Shown: in pieces, positions 17,176 through 26,246 of the stretch
How the letters are laid out: the number at the start of each line of letters is the position of its first letter
Position numbering within the stretch: position 1 is the stretch's first letter
Program-made: the position numbers and the translations under genes
Assembly (NCBI RefSeq): GCF_000732195.1
Contig: NZ_JNNU01000025.1
Span: 1 to 64,000 of the forward strand
Source: Neorhizobium vignae
GTDB taxonomy: Bacteria; Pseudomonadota; Alphaproteobacteria; Rhizobiales; Rhizobiaceae
DNA length: 64,000 nucleotides
Direction: 5' to 3'
Notes under the pieces: generated by a model
What the model was told of the DNA's origin: nothing
Databases searched by the model: none
Seen by the model: only the letters and a program-made list of their open reading frames with translations

Positions 17176-17742
17176 TTACGGGCGAGCACTCCCGCCCGTA
17201 TCCTGATAAACTTCTCCGCTGGAAGTAATGATCACCCACTTGCCGCCACGTTGTTCGAGCGTGGCGAGCTTGCTATTGTCCGGCAAAACCGAGCCGACGC
17301 GGACCATGTACATGCCGGATCCGTCCTCGATGAGCGCGCGGCCGTTGGCGACGTGAAGCAGCCGGAAATTGCCCCGGCCCGGAAAGGGCTGTTCTTCCTG
17401 CAGATTGGCGTCCTTGCGCGTTTCGCCGAGGGACGAGGTGGTGGCCGTGGTCAGCGCGTCCATCGGCTCGACAGGCTTCGGCCAATCGTCCTTGGAACTG
17501 TCGGTCATGGCGAGAGGCGATACGGTGACGACCGAGCGCGCGGCGCCCGGGGGCAGATCGCGCGTGCGGCCAAGCGCTTCCGTCCGGATGCCGAACTTGT
17601 CGGCGTTCAGGAAGACGTACCATGGAAAAAAGGCGGAGGCTGCGGCCAGAGTGATGCCCGTCGCGACCAGGATCTTGTCGCCCAATCGCGACCGAGCCTC
17701 TTCCGATTGAGCTGCCGCTTCCTGGTTGTTCTTTTCGCTCAT
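17176..17742 (-). CDS. Conserved flagellar-operon protein of unknown function
   Basis: 188 residues, located between fliI and flgB, where rhizobial flagellar operons carry an uncharacterised gene. One transmembrane helix at about residues 25-45 (ILVATGITLAAASAFFPWYV) follows a short charged cytoplasmic N-terminus. The rest is predicted periplasmic: a Ser/Thr/Pro-rich linker, then a small C-terminal beta-rich domain (FRLLHVANGRALIEDGSGMY, VRVGSVLPDNSKL) reminiscent of pilus/flagellar OB-like or SH3-like folds. Seven bases separate it from fliI. A role in rod or motor assembly is inferred from context only. Confidence 0.8.
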   Translation of the reverse strand: MSEKNNQEAAAQSEEARSRLGDKILVATGITLAAASAFFPWYVFLNADKFGIRTEALGRTRDLPPGAARSVVTVSPLAMTDSSKDDWPKPVEPMDALTTATTSSLGETRKDANLQEEQPFPGRGNFRLLHVANGRALIEDGSGMYMVRVGSVLPDNSKLATLEQRGGKWVIITSSGEVYQDTGGSARP

Positions 17743-17749
17743 CGAATAA

Positions 17750-19147
17750 TCACCTTCTGGCTATGGCCGACTGCGGATTGCCCTGCCCTGCCGCCGCCCG
17801 CAGCGCATTGGCCAGGTCCGCGTAAGCGTCGAGCGTCGGCTTTTCTCCCGGCGTCTGCTTCAAGACTTCATAGATGACCGGCACCTGCTTGATCGCCATG
17901 TCGAGATCCGGATCGCTGCCGGCGCGATAACCGCCGATCAGACGCAGGTCGCGGGTCTCCTCGTAGCGGTGCACCAGCGATTTCAGGCGCGACACCAGCT
18001 TTTCCTGATCCTCGGTCCAGGCCTTGCGGGCAAGACGCGAAATCGAGGAGAGCGGGTTGATCGGCGGGTAGCGGCCTTCCTCGGCAAGCGAACGCTCGAG
18101 AACGATGTGACCGTCGAGAATGCCGCGGGTCGAGTCGGCGATCGGGTCGTTGTGGTTGTCGCCATCGACGAGGATCGAGATAATCGCTGTGATCGTACCC
18201 GTTCCTTCGACGCCCGGGCCGGCGCGTTCAAGCAGGCGCGGCAGCTCGGTGAAGACCGACGCCGGGTAGCCGCGGGCGATGGGCGGTTCGCCGGCTGCAA
18301 CGGCGACCTCGCGAATCGCATGGGCAAAACGGGTGACGCTGTCGGCAATGAACAGGACGTTGTCGCCCTGGTCGCGGAAATGTTCGGCGATGGTGATCGC
18401 CACCAGCGGGGCCATCTTGCGCAGCATCGGGCTTTCGTCGCTGGTCGCGACGACGGCGATCGATTTCGACATGTGCTCGCCGAGTGTATCCTCGATGAAT
18501 TCGCGCACTTCGCGGCCGCGCTCGCCGACCAGCGCGATCACCACCTTGTCGAAGGAGTCGGCTCTGGCGAGCATCGAGAGAAGCGTCGACTTGCCGACGC
18601 CCGAGCCGGCGAAAATACCGAGGCGCTGGCCGAGGCAGAGCGGCGAGAAGATGTCGATCGCCCGGACCCCGGTCCTGAAACCCTTTTCGACGCGGCTGCG
18701 TGTCATCGAAGGCGGAGCGGTATTGGCGATCGAACGCGGATGAAGGCCGCGCCCGACCGGGCCCTTGCCGTCGATCGGCTCTCCGAGCGAATTGATCGTA
18801 CGTCCACACCAGCTATTGTCCGGCGCGACACGGAAGGCGCCCTTGCGGATCACCGTATCGCCGATACCGATCGGCTCGCCGGGTTCGATGGGGCAGACGT
18901 AGATGATGTCCGGCTCGACGCGGACCACTTCGCCGAGATGGATGCCGGTCGCGCTGCGATGGGCGACGAATTCGCCAAGCCGCACGTGTTTCGACAAGCC
19001 CGCGACGGTGTAATGGCCTGCAGCGATGGTCCTGACATGACCACCGTGGGCGACCGAGAAGGCCGGATCGGAATAACGGGCCGAAAGGCCGGCAAGCTGA
19101 GCCAGCTTGCCGCCGTTGACTGCATCGAGGATAGCCGCTTCCATCAT
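17750..19147 (-). CDS. fliI: Flagellum-specific ATP synthase FliI
   Basis: Cytoplasmic ATPase of the flagellar export apparatus. 465 residues, F1-beta-like. Walker A is FAGSGVGKSTLL, followed by VVIALVGERGREVREFIEDT and the Walker B region DNVLFIADSVTRFAHAIREV. ATG at 19147 or the next codon. Confidence 0.97.
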   Translation of the reverse strand: MMEAAILDAVNGGKLAQLAGLSARYSDPAFSVAHGGHVRTIAAGHYTVAGLSKHVRLGEFVAHRSATGIHLGEVVRVEPDIIYVCPIEPGEPIGIGDTVIRKGAFRVAPDNSWCGRTINSLGEPIDGKGPVGRGLHPRSIANTAPPSMTRSRVEKGFRTGVRAIDIFSPLCLGQRLGIFAGSGVGKSTLLSMLARADSFDKVVIALVGERGREVREFIEDTLGEHMSKSIAVVATSDESPMLRKMAPLVAITIAEHFRDQGDNVLFIADSVTRFAHAIREVAVAAGEPPIARGYPASVFTELPRLLERAGPGVEGTGTITAIISILVDGDNHNDPIADSTRGILDGHIVLERSLAEEGRYPPINPLSSISRLARKAWTEDQEKLVSRLKSLVHRYEETRDLRLIGGYRAGSDPDLDMAIKQVPVIYEVLKQTPGEKPTLDAYADLANALRAAAGQGNPQSAIARR

Positions 19148-19169
19148 GGTGGGCCCTCTTTCCTATCGT

Positions 19170-19907
19170 TTAGGCGTTGGAGCCGCCGAGTGTCTTGATC
19201 GCATCGTCCAGCGAGGTCTCGCTATCGCGCATCAGCGACGAGATGCTTTCGAAAGCGCGATTGACCTGGATCAGCTGGGTCATCTCGCGGATGCCGTTGA
19301 CGTTCGCCCCTTCGAGGTAACCCTGAACAACGGAGTTCTCGATGCCCTCGAGCACCGGCTGCGGGGTATCGACGGTGATGACGCCGGAGTTGTCGTGGCG
19401 GACGAAGCCCTTTGTGACGTCAGCCGTGAACAGACCGAGGCTGGCGACCGGCTGTTCGTTCTGCCGGATGATGCCGTCGGAGCCGACAGTCGGAGGGCCG
19501 CCGTCGCGGTTGAGCTGGATCGGAGCACCACCGGCATCGAGAACCGCATAACCGCGGATCGAACGGAGCTGGCCGAGTTCATCCATCGTGAAACGGCCGT
19601 CGCGGGTCAGCACCTGGCCGGCCGGCGTATCGATCGCGAACCAGGCATTGCCCTTGATTGCGAAGTCCAGCGGGTTGCCCGTGCGCTGCATTTCACCGGT
19701 ACGGGTCGACAGATAGTCGTTGCCCTGGGTGACGAACGCGACCTTCGCACCGATATCGTTCTGGGTCTTGCTCAAGACCTCGTCGAACTTGACCTCCGTG
19801 GAACGAAAGCCGACGGTGTTCATGTTGGCCATATTGTCGGCGATCGTGTTCAAGCGGCGCTCGAGCGCGATCTGGGAAGAGATGCCGACGTAAAGTCCGG
19901 ATTGCAT
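19170..19907 (-). CDS. flgF: Proximal rod protein FlgF
   Basis: Rod subunit of 245 residues. The N-terminus reads LYVGISSQIALERRLNTIAD then NMANMNTVGFRSTEVKF; the C-terminal helix is LIQVNRAFESISSLMRDSE. FlgF rather than FlgG on length, the divergent N-terminus and position next to fliI. One base separates it from the DUF1217 gene upstream. Confidence 0.94.
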   Translation of the reverse strand: MQSGLYVGISSQIALERRLNTIADNMANMNTVGFRSTEVKFDEVLSKTQNDIGAKVAFVTQGNDYLSTRTGEMQRTGNPLDFAIKGNAWFAIDTPAGQVLTRDGRFTMDELGQLRSIRGYAVLDAGGAPIQLNRDGGPPTVGSDGIIRQNEQPVASLGLFTADVTKGFVRHDNSGVITVDTPQPVLEGIENSVVQGYLEGANVNGIREMTQLIQVNRAFESISSLMRDSETSLDDAIKTLGGSNA

Positions 19908-19908
19908 A

Positions 19909-20688
19909 TCATTTGCCTCCGAGTTTCAGGTTATTGATCGAGATCAGAAGATCCGGGGAAATGCCGCTCGACGATGGGGAGTTGAAGACGGCGAGCGGAT
20001 CGTAGCTGTCGGTGGGGTTGCTGATCTCCCACATCGCCGTAAACCGCTCGAGAAACTTGTTGACCTTGGCCGGGTCCTGGAAATCCGCGATCTTGACCGT
20101 GTCTTCGATGTATTGGGCCTGGCGGTCGAGGTCGGCGCCGATCATCTCGGCCGACATGCCAAGCGCGGTACGCATGACTTCCGAAAGTGCGTCGTCGGCA
20201 AGAACTTCCATGCCGGATTTGATCGTGGGGGCGGTGCGTTCGAAATAGAGCGCCAGCCGGACGCCCATGTTGTCGACGCCCGCATCCTCTTCCAGGGTCT
20301 GGCGCTGGAACTTGTCGACGACGCCCTTCTGGGCCCTGTCGAAGGAGGTAGCGGTGGTGCCGAAGGCGGCAAAATTCAGGGATTCGGCGAGCTGCGAATA
20401 GCGACTGTCGGAGAGCTGGTTGGCGAAATCCGCCTTGTTGTCGGTACCCTCCGTCAGGACCTTGCGGATGAATGCCTTGGCATAAGCCATGTCCTCGAGA
20501 CCGTGGGCCTTCAGCGCGTAATTATAGATGCGCGTATCGGCCATGAAGTCGTCGATGGTTTTGATACTGCCGATCTTGGAGAGATAATATTCGCTCTCGC
20601 GCGCAACTTCCGGCTTTTCGGCGACGCGTTCCAGCGACTTCGACATGTCGCGGCTAATCATTGCGTAGCTGGCATAGGTCGTGATCAC
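19909..20688 (-). CDS. DUF1217 flagellar-cluster protein
   Basis: 259 residues with the DUF1217 pattern: SEYYLSKIGSIKTIDDFMAD near residues 33-52, then YNYALKAHGLEDMAYAKAFI, ending with LLISINNLKL. Found in rhizobial flagellar operons, biochemical function unknown; a rod- or hook-associated role is plausible. GTG start at 20688 with GGTAGAG upstream. First gene of the long minus-strand flagellar operon, divergent from motA. Confidence 0.85.
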   Translation of the reverse strand: MITTYASYAMISRDMSKSLERVAEKPEVARESEYYLSKIGSIKTIDDFMADTRIYNYALKAHGLEDMAYAKAFIRKVLTEGTDNKADFANQLSDSRYSQLAESLNFAAFGTTATSFDRAQKGVVDKFQRQTLEEDAGVDNMGVRLALYFERTAPTIKSGMEVLADDALSEVMRTALGMSAEMIGADLDRQAQYIEDTVKIADFQDPAKVNKFLERFTAMWEISNPTDSYDPLAVFNSPSSSGISPDLLISINNLKLGGK

Positions 20689-20888
20689 GATAGCTCTACC
20701 TAAGTCCGCGGAAGCGGCGGACGTCGCTGCGGAGCGGGCAATCCGGTCCGATCGTGGGCAGAACTAGGCTCGAAGACTTGTGCGAAGCTGTTCCGGAACT
20801 GCTTTCATTAGCGTCTCCACAGCCAGCCTCACGCAAGCCAGACGCCTTATCCCCAAGACAAACGAAAACGATCGGGCACAGGTACGCG
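20689..20888. promoter_or_regulatory. Divergent flagellar promoter region (DUF1217 operon / motA operon)
   Basis: 200 bases between two divergent flagellar operons; it must hold promoters for both. In S. meliloti such class II operons depend on the VisNR-Rem cascade. I could not pick out a reliable consensus, so only the location is claimed. Confidence 0.55.
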
Positions 20889-21758
20889 ATGAATATTATT
20901 ATCGGCTTTGTCATCACCGTTGGCTGTATTCTCGGTGGCTTCATGGCCATGGGTGGCCACATCGACGTCCTCATCCAGCCCTATGAGCTTCTGATCATCG
21001 GCGGCGCCGGTCTCGGCGGCTTCATCATGGCCAACCCGATGAAAGTCGTGAAGGACAGCGGCAAGGCACTCGGAGAGGCCTTCAAGAACGCCGTGCCGAA
21101 AGAGCGCAACTATCTCGACGTTCTCGGTGTGCTTTATTCGCTGATGCGCGACCTTAGAACCAAGTCGCGCAACGAAATCGAGGCGCATATCGACAATCCG
21201 GAGGAATCGCCGATCTTCCAGACCGCTCCGACGGTGCTGAAAAACAAGGAATTGACCGCCTTCATCTGCGACTACGTGCGCCTCATCATCATCGGCAATG
21301 CCCGCTCCCACGAGATCGAGGCGCTGATGGATGAAGAAATCAACACCATGTTCTCCGACAAGATGAAGCCCTATCACGCGATCACCGCGATGGGAGATTC
21401 CTTTCCGGCCATCGGTATCGTCGCCGCCGTTCTCGGGGTTATCAAGGCGATGGGCAAGATCAACGAATCGCCGGAAGTTCTCGGCGGCCTCATCGGTGCG
21501 GCTCTCGTCGGCACCATGCTCGGCATCTTCCTGTCCTATTCGGTCTGCAACCCGCTGACCTCGCAGATCAAGATCGTCCGCACCAAGCAGCATCGCCTGT
21601 ACATCATCGTCAAGCAGACCCTGCTTGCCTACATGAACGGCTCCGTGCCGCAGGTCGCGCTCGAATACGGACGCAAGACGATTTCCAACAAAGAACGGCC
21701 CTCGATCGACTCGGTCGAGCAGGAAATGATGAATCCTGGTGGAGAAAAGGCGGCATGA
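20889..21758 (+). CDS. motA: Flagellar motor stator protein MotA
   Basis: Proton-channel stator subunit with four membrane helices. 289 residues from the ATG at 20889 (MNIIIGFVITVGCILGGFMA); upstream in-frame codons back to 20754 show no family resemblance. Conserved loop AMGDSFPAIGIVAAVLGVIK and VGTMLGIFLSYSVCNPL are MotA signatures. Overlaps fliM by four bases. motB is not in the window; in rhizobia it lies further along beyond the flagellin genes. Confidence 0.97.
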   Translation: MNIIIGFVITVGCILGGFMAMGGHIDVLIQPYELLIIGGAGLGGFIMANPMKVVKDSGKALGEAFKNAVPKERNYLDVLGVLYSLMRDLRTKSRNEIEAHIDNPEESPIFQTAPTVLKNKELTAFICDYVRLIIIGNARSHEIEALMDEEINTMFSDKMKPYHAITAMGDSFPAIGIVAAVLGVIKAMGKINESPEVLGGLIGAALVGTMLGIFLSYSVCNPLTSQIKIVRTKQHRLYIIVKQTLLAYMNGSVPQVALEYGRKTISNKERPSIDSVEQEMMNPGGEKAA

Positions 21759-22711
21759 TGACGTCGAACCAAACAAACCAATCACCGGCGCCGGGCATGG
21801 ACCTGGCGCTCCTGGCAAAACTGACCGGAGGTCTCGGCGACAAGAAGACCGTCGAGAAGATCAGCAGCGAATTCGCGCAGCTCTATGCGGAATTCCTGCC
21901 GGACGTCTTTCACAGCGAAACCGGCATCCGGATCGGCGTCTCCTACGTGAGCTGCACATCCGGCCTGATGACCGATCTCATCACCGATCTCGGCGATGGG
22001 TTTGCCCTTTGCGACGGATCCCTGCGCAACTGGTCCCCGAACTTCGTGCTCGGTTGCGGCAACAGTTTCGTAATTGCACTCATGGAACTGATGCTGGGCT
22101 CCGCCCCCAACACGATCGAACAGCCGATCGAACGTCCGCTTTCGGATATCGAACTCGACCTCGCCGTGATGGTTTTCGAGCGGATCGCCGATGTGCTGCG
22201 CTCAGGAGTCAACGCGCAGGGGAGCTTCGAAGCAAGCCTTGAACGGCCTCATAACGCCGAAGACCGCCCAAAGCCGGACGATCTGGCGCGCCCGGAATTC
22301 GGCGTCTCCATCCGCATGGCGTTCGAGCTCGGTACGGTGACCTCCGAATTCGCTCTCGTCATCCCTCAACGTGCCTTCCTGAAGACCACGGTCACCGCGC
22401 CGAAGTCGAAAGCTCAGGCTTCCAAGGCCAAGCAGGAATGGACGGACCGCCTGAACGACCAGGTCCGCCGCTCGCATGTCACCCTGGAAGCCCGTATCCG
22501 CCTGCAGAAGCTGACGCTCGGTACGATCTCGCGGCTCGCAGCCGGCGACGTGATCGCTTTCCAGGACAAGCGCGATGTCCAGGTTCAGGTCAGTGCAAAC
22601 GGCCGGGATATGTATTCGTGCGAATTCGGACGGTCCGGCGAGCGGTATACAGTCCGCGTAAAGGATAACATCAGCACGGACGACGAGATTCTCCAACACC
22701 TGATAGGCTAG
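21755..22711 (+). CDS. fliM: Flagellar motor switch protein FliM
   Basis: C-ring component that binds phospho-CheY and sets rotation or speed. 318 residues. The middle domain has LGDGFALCDGSLRN and the C-terminal SpoA-like domain has LEARIRLQKLTLGTISRLAA then GDVIAFQDKRDVQVQV. The N-terminal CheY-binding peptide (LSQxEIDALL in enterics) is not evident, as usual for rhizobial FliM. ATGA overlap with motA. Confidence 0.9.
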   Translation: MMTSNQTNQSPAPGMDLALLAKLTGGLGDKKTVEKISSEFAQLYAEFLPDVFHSETGIRIGVSYVSCTSGLMTDLITDLGDGFALCDGSLRNWSPNFVLGCGNSFVIALMELMLGSAPNTIEQPIERPLSDIELDLAVMVFERIADVLRSGVNAQGSFEASLERPHNAEDRPKPDDLARPEFGVSIRMAFELGTVTSEFALVIPQRAFLKTTVTAPKSKAQASKAKQEWTDRLNDQVRRSHVTLEARIRLQKLTLGTISRLAAGDVIAFQDKRDVQVQVSANGRDMYSCEFGRSGERYTVRVKDNISTDDEILQHLIG

Positions 22712-22784
22712 ACCCGCGGCCAGCCCGTTGCCGGCTTTTTCGCCAAGGCAGGCTGACGCAAGTTTCAACAGGAATAATCACCGC

Positions 22785-23381
22785 ATGGCTACGAAGAAGA
22801 CACCTCTCACCGACGACGACTCGCTGATGCCGATCGGCAATGATGCCGATCTGGATCAGGCCATCGACGATTTGCGCGGCGTCTTGAAGACGGATGCCGA
22901 CGGCGGCGCGCCTGATTTCGATGCCGATTTCGGCTCGTCCGCAACCTCGGATTTTTCGGCCGACGCTCCGTCCTTCGGCGGCGGCTTCGAAGCACCGGCC
23001 GATACATTCGGCAGCAGCTTCGGTGGCGGTGCCTCGGGTCTCGGCGGCGCAAAGAGCTTCGGCGGCAACGATTTCGGCAGCTCGACATCCAGCAGCACCA
23101 CCTACCAGGAACCGGGCAGCGCGCTCAACGCCAATCTCGACCTGATCATGGATATCCCGATCGACGTCGAGATCGTGCTCGGTACGAGCCGCATGCAGGT
23201 CTCGGGCCTGATGACCCTCGAGGAGGGTGCGACGATCGCACTCGACAAGAGGATCGGCGAGCCGGTTGAGATCGTGGTGAACGGACGCCGCATCGGCAAG
23301 GGTGAAATCACCGTGCTGGAAAATGACGACACGCGTTTCGGTGTGCGACTGACGGAAGTACTGAGCACGAGAAGAACCTGA
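22785..23381 (+). CDS. fliN: Flagellar motor switch protein FliN (extended N-terminus)
   Basis: C-ring protein. 198 residues, longer than the roughly 100-140 of compact FliN. The C-terminal SpoA domain (from about residue 110) reads LDLIMDIPIDVEIVLGTSRM then VEIVVNGRRIGKGEITVLEN. The N-terminal 105 residues are acidic, then Gly/Ser/Phe/Ala-rich with repeated DF and SFGG units (for example APSFGGGFEAPADTFGSS), a low-complexity linker. ATG at 22785 with AGGA upstream. Confidence 0.95.
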   Translation: MATKKTPLTDDDSLMPIGNDADLDQAIDDLRGVLKTDADGGAPDFDADFGSSATSDFSADAPSFGGGFEAPADTFGSSFGGGASGLGGAKSFGGNDFGSSTSSSTTYQEPGSALNANLDLIMDIPIDVEIVLGTSRMQVSGLMTLEEGATIALDKRIGEPVEIVVNGRRIGKGEITVLENDDTRFGVRLTEVLSTRRT

Positions 23382-23409
23382 TCCCTGTTTGGGACAGAGA
23401 AGGAAGACC

Positions 23410-24462
23410 ATGATGGACTTTGAGGATTTCGGTGGTAGCGCCCTCTCGACGAAACCGTTGTCCAAGGCCGAAAAGGCCGCGGCAGTGCTCTTGGCTATGG
23501 GCAAGGGCGTCGCTGGCAAGCTTCTCAAGTATTTCACCCAGGCCGAGCTGCAGAACATCATCGCCTGTGCCCAGAGCCTGCGCGCCATCCCCCCGGACGA
23601 ACTCCTCGAACTCGTCAACGAGTTTGAGGACCTGTTCACCGAGGGCACCGGTCTCATGGACAATGCCGCGGCGATCGAGGGCATTCTCGAAGCGGGCCTG
23701 ACGCCGGAAGAAGTCGACGGGCTGCTCGGCCGCCGCGCCGCTTTCGACGACTACCAGGCCAATATCTGGGACCGCCTGCAGGATGCCGATCCGGCATTCG
23801 TGGGCAAATTCCTGTCGCGCGAACATCCTCAGACGGTCGCCTACATTCTTTCGCAGATGCCGTCGATCTTTGGCGCCAAGGTCCTTCTCCAGCTTCCCGA
23901 CAGCCGCCGCGCCGATATCATGAACCGCGCCGTCAACATGAAGGAAGTCAGCCCCAAGGCCGCGCAGATCATCGAGAACCGGGTGATGGAACTGATCGCG
24001 GCAATCGAAGCCGAACGCAACTCGAACGGCTCGAACAAGGTTGCCGAGCTGATGAACGAGCTCGAAAAGAGCCAGGTCGATACCCTGCTCAATTCGCTCG
24101 AGACGATCAGCAAGGACTCCGTCAACAAGGTCCGCCCGAAGATCTTCCTCTTCGAAGACCTGCTCTACATGCCGCAGCGCAGCCGCGTCATGCTGCTCAA
24201 CGACGTCGCAGGGGACATTCTCACGATGGCGCTGCGCGGTGCGACCAACGAGATCAAGGAATGTGTTCTCGCGGCGATCAGCCCGCGCCAGCGCCGCATG
24301 ATCGAAAGCGATCTGGCGGTTCAGAACATGAACCTCAATCCGCGCGAAGTGGCGATTGCCCGTCGCGCGATCGCACAGGAAGCGATCCGGCTCGCCAATT
24401 CGGGCCAGATCATGCTCAAGGAAGAAAAGAAGGAAGGCGACAAGCCGGCCGAGGCCGCCTGA
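23410..24462 (+). CDS. fliG: Flagellar motor switch protein FliG
   Basis: C-ring torque protein contacting MotA and FliF. 350 residues starting MMDFEDFGGSALSTKPLSKA after an AGAGAAGGAAG ribosome site. N-terminal FliF-binding domain, the middle FLSREHPQTVAYILSQMPS (EHPQ motif), and the C-terminal charged torque helix FEDLLYMPQRSRVMLLNDVA. A terminator hairpin follows. Confidence 0.97.
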   Translation: MMDFEDFGGSALSTKPLSKAEKAAAVLLAMGKGVAGKLLKYFTQAELQNIIACAQSLRAIPPDELLELVNEFEDLFTEGTGLMDNAAAIEGILEAGLTPEEVDGLLGRRAAFDDYQANIWDRLQDADPAFVGKFLSREHPQTVAYILSQMPSIFGAKVLLQLPDSRRADIMNRAVNMKEVSPKAAQIIENRVMELIAAIEAERNSNGSNKVAELMNELEKSQVDTLLNSLETISKDSVNKVRPKIFLFEDLLYMPQRSRVMLLNDVAGDILTMALRGATNEIKECVLAAISPRQRRMIESDLAVQNMNLNPREVAIARRAIAQEAIRLANSGQIMLKEEKKEGDKPAEAA

Positions 24463-24490
24463 CCTGCCGATTGAGGCGCACGAAGGAAGC

Positions 24491-24520
24491 GGAGCGGGAA
24501 ATTCCCGCTCCGTTTTCGTT
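24491..24520 (+). terminator. Intrinsic terminator after fliG
   Basis: GGAGCGGGA (24491-24499) pairs with TCCCGCTCC (24503-24511), followed by GTTTTCGTTT. It ends the motA-fliM-fliN-fliG unit and separates it from flhB, which then needs a promoter in 24521-24673. Confidence 0.8.
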
Positions 24521-24673
24521 TCGGCCAGCCTTTCGCCGATATTTTCGGGCCACCCACAGTCTTTTTCTTGACTCGATTAGCGGCTAGCAGGCGATGCGGT
24601 AACATCGCGGGCGGCGGCGGCCGATTCGTTTGAGCCACGTCCTCGCAACCGGAAGACCGATTGGTTCAAAGCC

Positions 24674-25753
24674 GTGTCCGACGACGATAAAGACAGCAAA
24701 ACAGAAAACCCGACCGCCAAACGGATGTCGGAAGCGGCGGACAAGGGTAACGTCCCGGTCTCCCGGGAGGTACCGCTTTTCGCCTCTATGCTGGCGTTCT
24801 ATGTCTTTCTCGTCTTCTTCCTGCCCTCGAACATCGCAAAAATGGCCGAGACACTGAAGGACCTTTTCGAACAGCCGGATCAGTGGCGGCTCGAAAATTC
24901 GACGGACGTCGTTTCGCTGAGCGTCCATCTCGGCTGGGCGATCGCGGCGTTTCTCGTTCCGGTGATGCTGCTCTTTATCATTTTCGGGCTTGGCTCGTCG
25001 TTCGCGCAGAACATGCCGTCAATGGTTCTCGAGCGCGTGCGGCCCCAGATTTCCCGTGTTTCGCCCACCAAGGGTTTCGGGCGGATTTACAGCGTTCCGG
25101 GTTTCGTCGAGTTCGGAAAGTCGATCTTCAAGATCCTGATCGTGGCAGTGATCATGTATTTCGCATTGCGCGGCGAATATCTGTCCTCGCTGGATGCGAT
25201 GTTCTCGGATCCGCAGGTCATCCTCGTAAAACTGGATGCAATTATCCGCCAGATGGTGGTGGTTGTTGTCCTGTCGGCGGGGATACTTGCCGTCGTCGAC
25301 GTCCTGTGGACGCGCTACCACTGGTACAACGAACTCAAGATGACCAAGCAGGAGGTCAAGGACGAATACAAGCAGGCGCAGGGCGACCCGATCGTCAAGC
25401 AGCGCCAGAAATCGGTTGCGCGCGATCGTGCCCGCCGGCGGATGATCAACAACGTGCCGCGCGCCACCCTGGTGATCGCCAACCCGACTCACTTTGCGGT
25501 AGCGCTGCGTTACGTGCGCGAGGAGAACGACGCGCCGGTCGTCGTCGCCAAGGGCCAGGATCTGATTGCCCTCAAGATTCGCGAAATCGCCGAGCAAAAC
25601 GACATCCCCATTTTCGAGGATCCGCCCCTGGCGCGCTCCATGTTTGCGCAAGTCTCGGCGGATAGTGTCATTCCGCCAGTCTTCTACAAGGCTGTGGCAG
25701 AACTCGTGCACCGGGTCTACGCTTCCCGGTCGCAAAAAAAACGGACACGCTGA
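24674..25753 (+). CDS. flhB: Flagellar export switch protein FlhB
   Basis: Membrane component of the flagellar export gate that switches substrate specificity after self-cleavage. 359 residues. N-terminal signature DDKDSKTENPTAKRMSEAAD, four membrane helices in the first 215 residues, then the cytoplasmic domain with the cleavage motif Asn-Pro-Thr-His (VIANPTHFAVALRY). GTG start at 24674. The next gene begins five bases after its stop. Confidence 0.97.
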   Translation: MSDDDKDSKTENPTAKRMSEAADKGNVPVSREVPLFASMLAFYVFLVFFLPSNIAKMAETLKDLFEQPDQWRLENSTDVVSLSVHLGWAIAAFLVPVMLLFIIFGLGSSFAQNMPSMVLERVRPQISRVSPTKGFGRIYSVPGFVEFGKSIFKILIVAVIMYFALRGEYLSSLDAMFSDPQVILVKLDAIIRQMVVVVVLSAGILAVVDVLWTRYHWYNELKMTKQEVKDEYKQAQGDPIVKQRQKSVARDRARRRMINNVPRATLVIANPTHFAVALRYVREENDAPVVVAKGQDLIALKIREIAEQNDIPIFEDPPLARSMFAQVSADSVIPPVFYKAVAELVHRVYASRSQKKRTR

Positions 25754-25758
25754 GCGTC

Positions 25759-26193
25759 ATGAAGAAATGCACCTACTCCACCGAACGGGAAGAAATCGTT
25801 GCACAAGCAATCAGCCCGGTGGCTTCGGAACTTCGCCTGCTCGATGCCGGCGATCTCATCTCACTTCTACGTCTAGAGTGCCACGGCAGCCTTGCCGATC
25901 TCGTGTCCTCAGCAGCCGAGCTCTATTTCCATCCGGGGACCGTCAGTTTCGGCGCCGGCGGCGACTACAAGCTCGAATGGAACGGCAAGCCGGAAGTCGT
26001 TCTGGACCTCGAAATCAAGCCGCGCGGTGTTTCGGTTTATGCGCGTCTGACGCTGGCTGACCAGCTGGCAGCCCTCGAGATCGACCACATTGCGTTCCAA
26101 GCCCCCTTCGAGGATCCCCACGACAACACAGCTTTCCTGGCAAAGAGCCTCCAGGAAGCCAAGTTCGTGAAGACCAGCAACTCGCAGATGTGA
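25759..26193 (+). CDS. Conserved small protein after flhB, function unknown
   Basis: 144 residues, no signal or membrane helix. It resembles the uncharacterised small gene found after flhB in rhizobial flagellar clusters. The first part is helical (AQAISPVASELRLLDAGDLI), then a beta-rich section with FHPGTVSFGAGGDYKLEWN and VVLDLEIKPRGVSVYARLT. Probably cytoplasmic and co-transcribed with flhB (5-base gap). No catalytic motif is visible. Confidence 0.8.
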   Translation: MKKCTYSTEREEIVAQAISPVASELRLLDAGDLISLLRLECHGSLADLVSSAAELYFHPGTVSFGAGGDYKLEWNGKPEVVLDLEIKPRGVSVYARLTLADQLAALEIDHIAFQAPFEDPHDNTAFLAKSLQEAKFVKTSNSQM

Positions 26194-26246
26194 GCCGGGG
26201 CGCCCCACCCCGGAGGGCGAAAAAGACGGGTTCTTCTCAGAACGGT

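Noticed and set aside
26195..26213. GC hairpin CCGGGG / CCCCGG between the flhB-linked small gene and visR
   Set aside because: Only 6 bp of stem and no T-run; too weak to call as a terminator.
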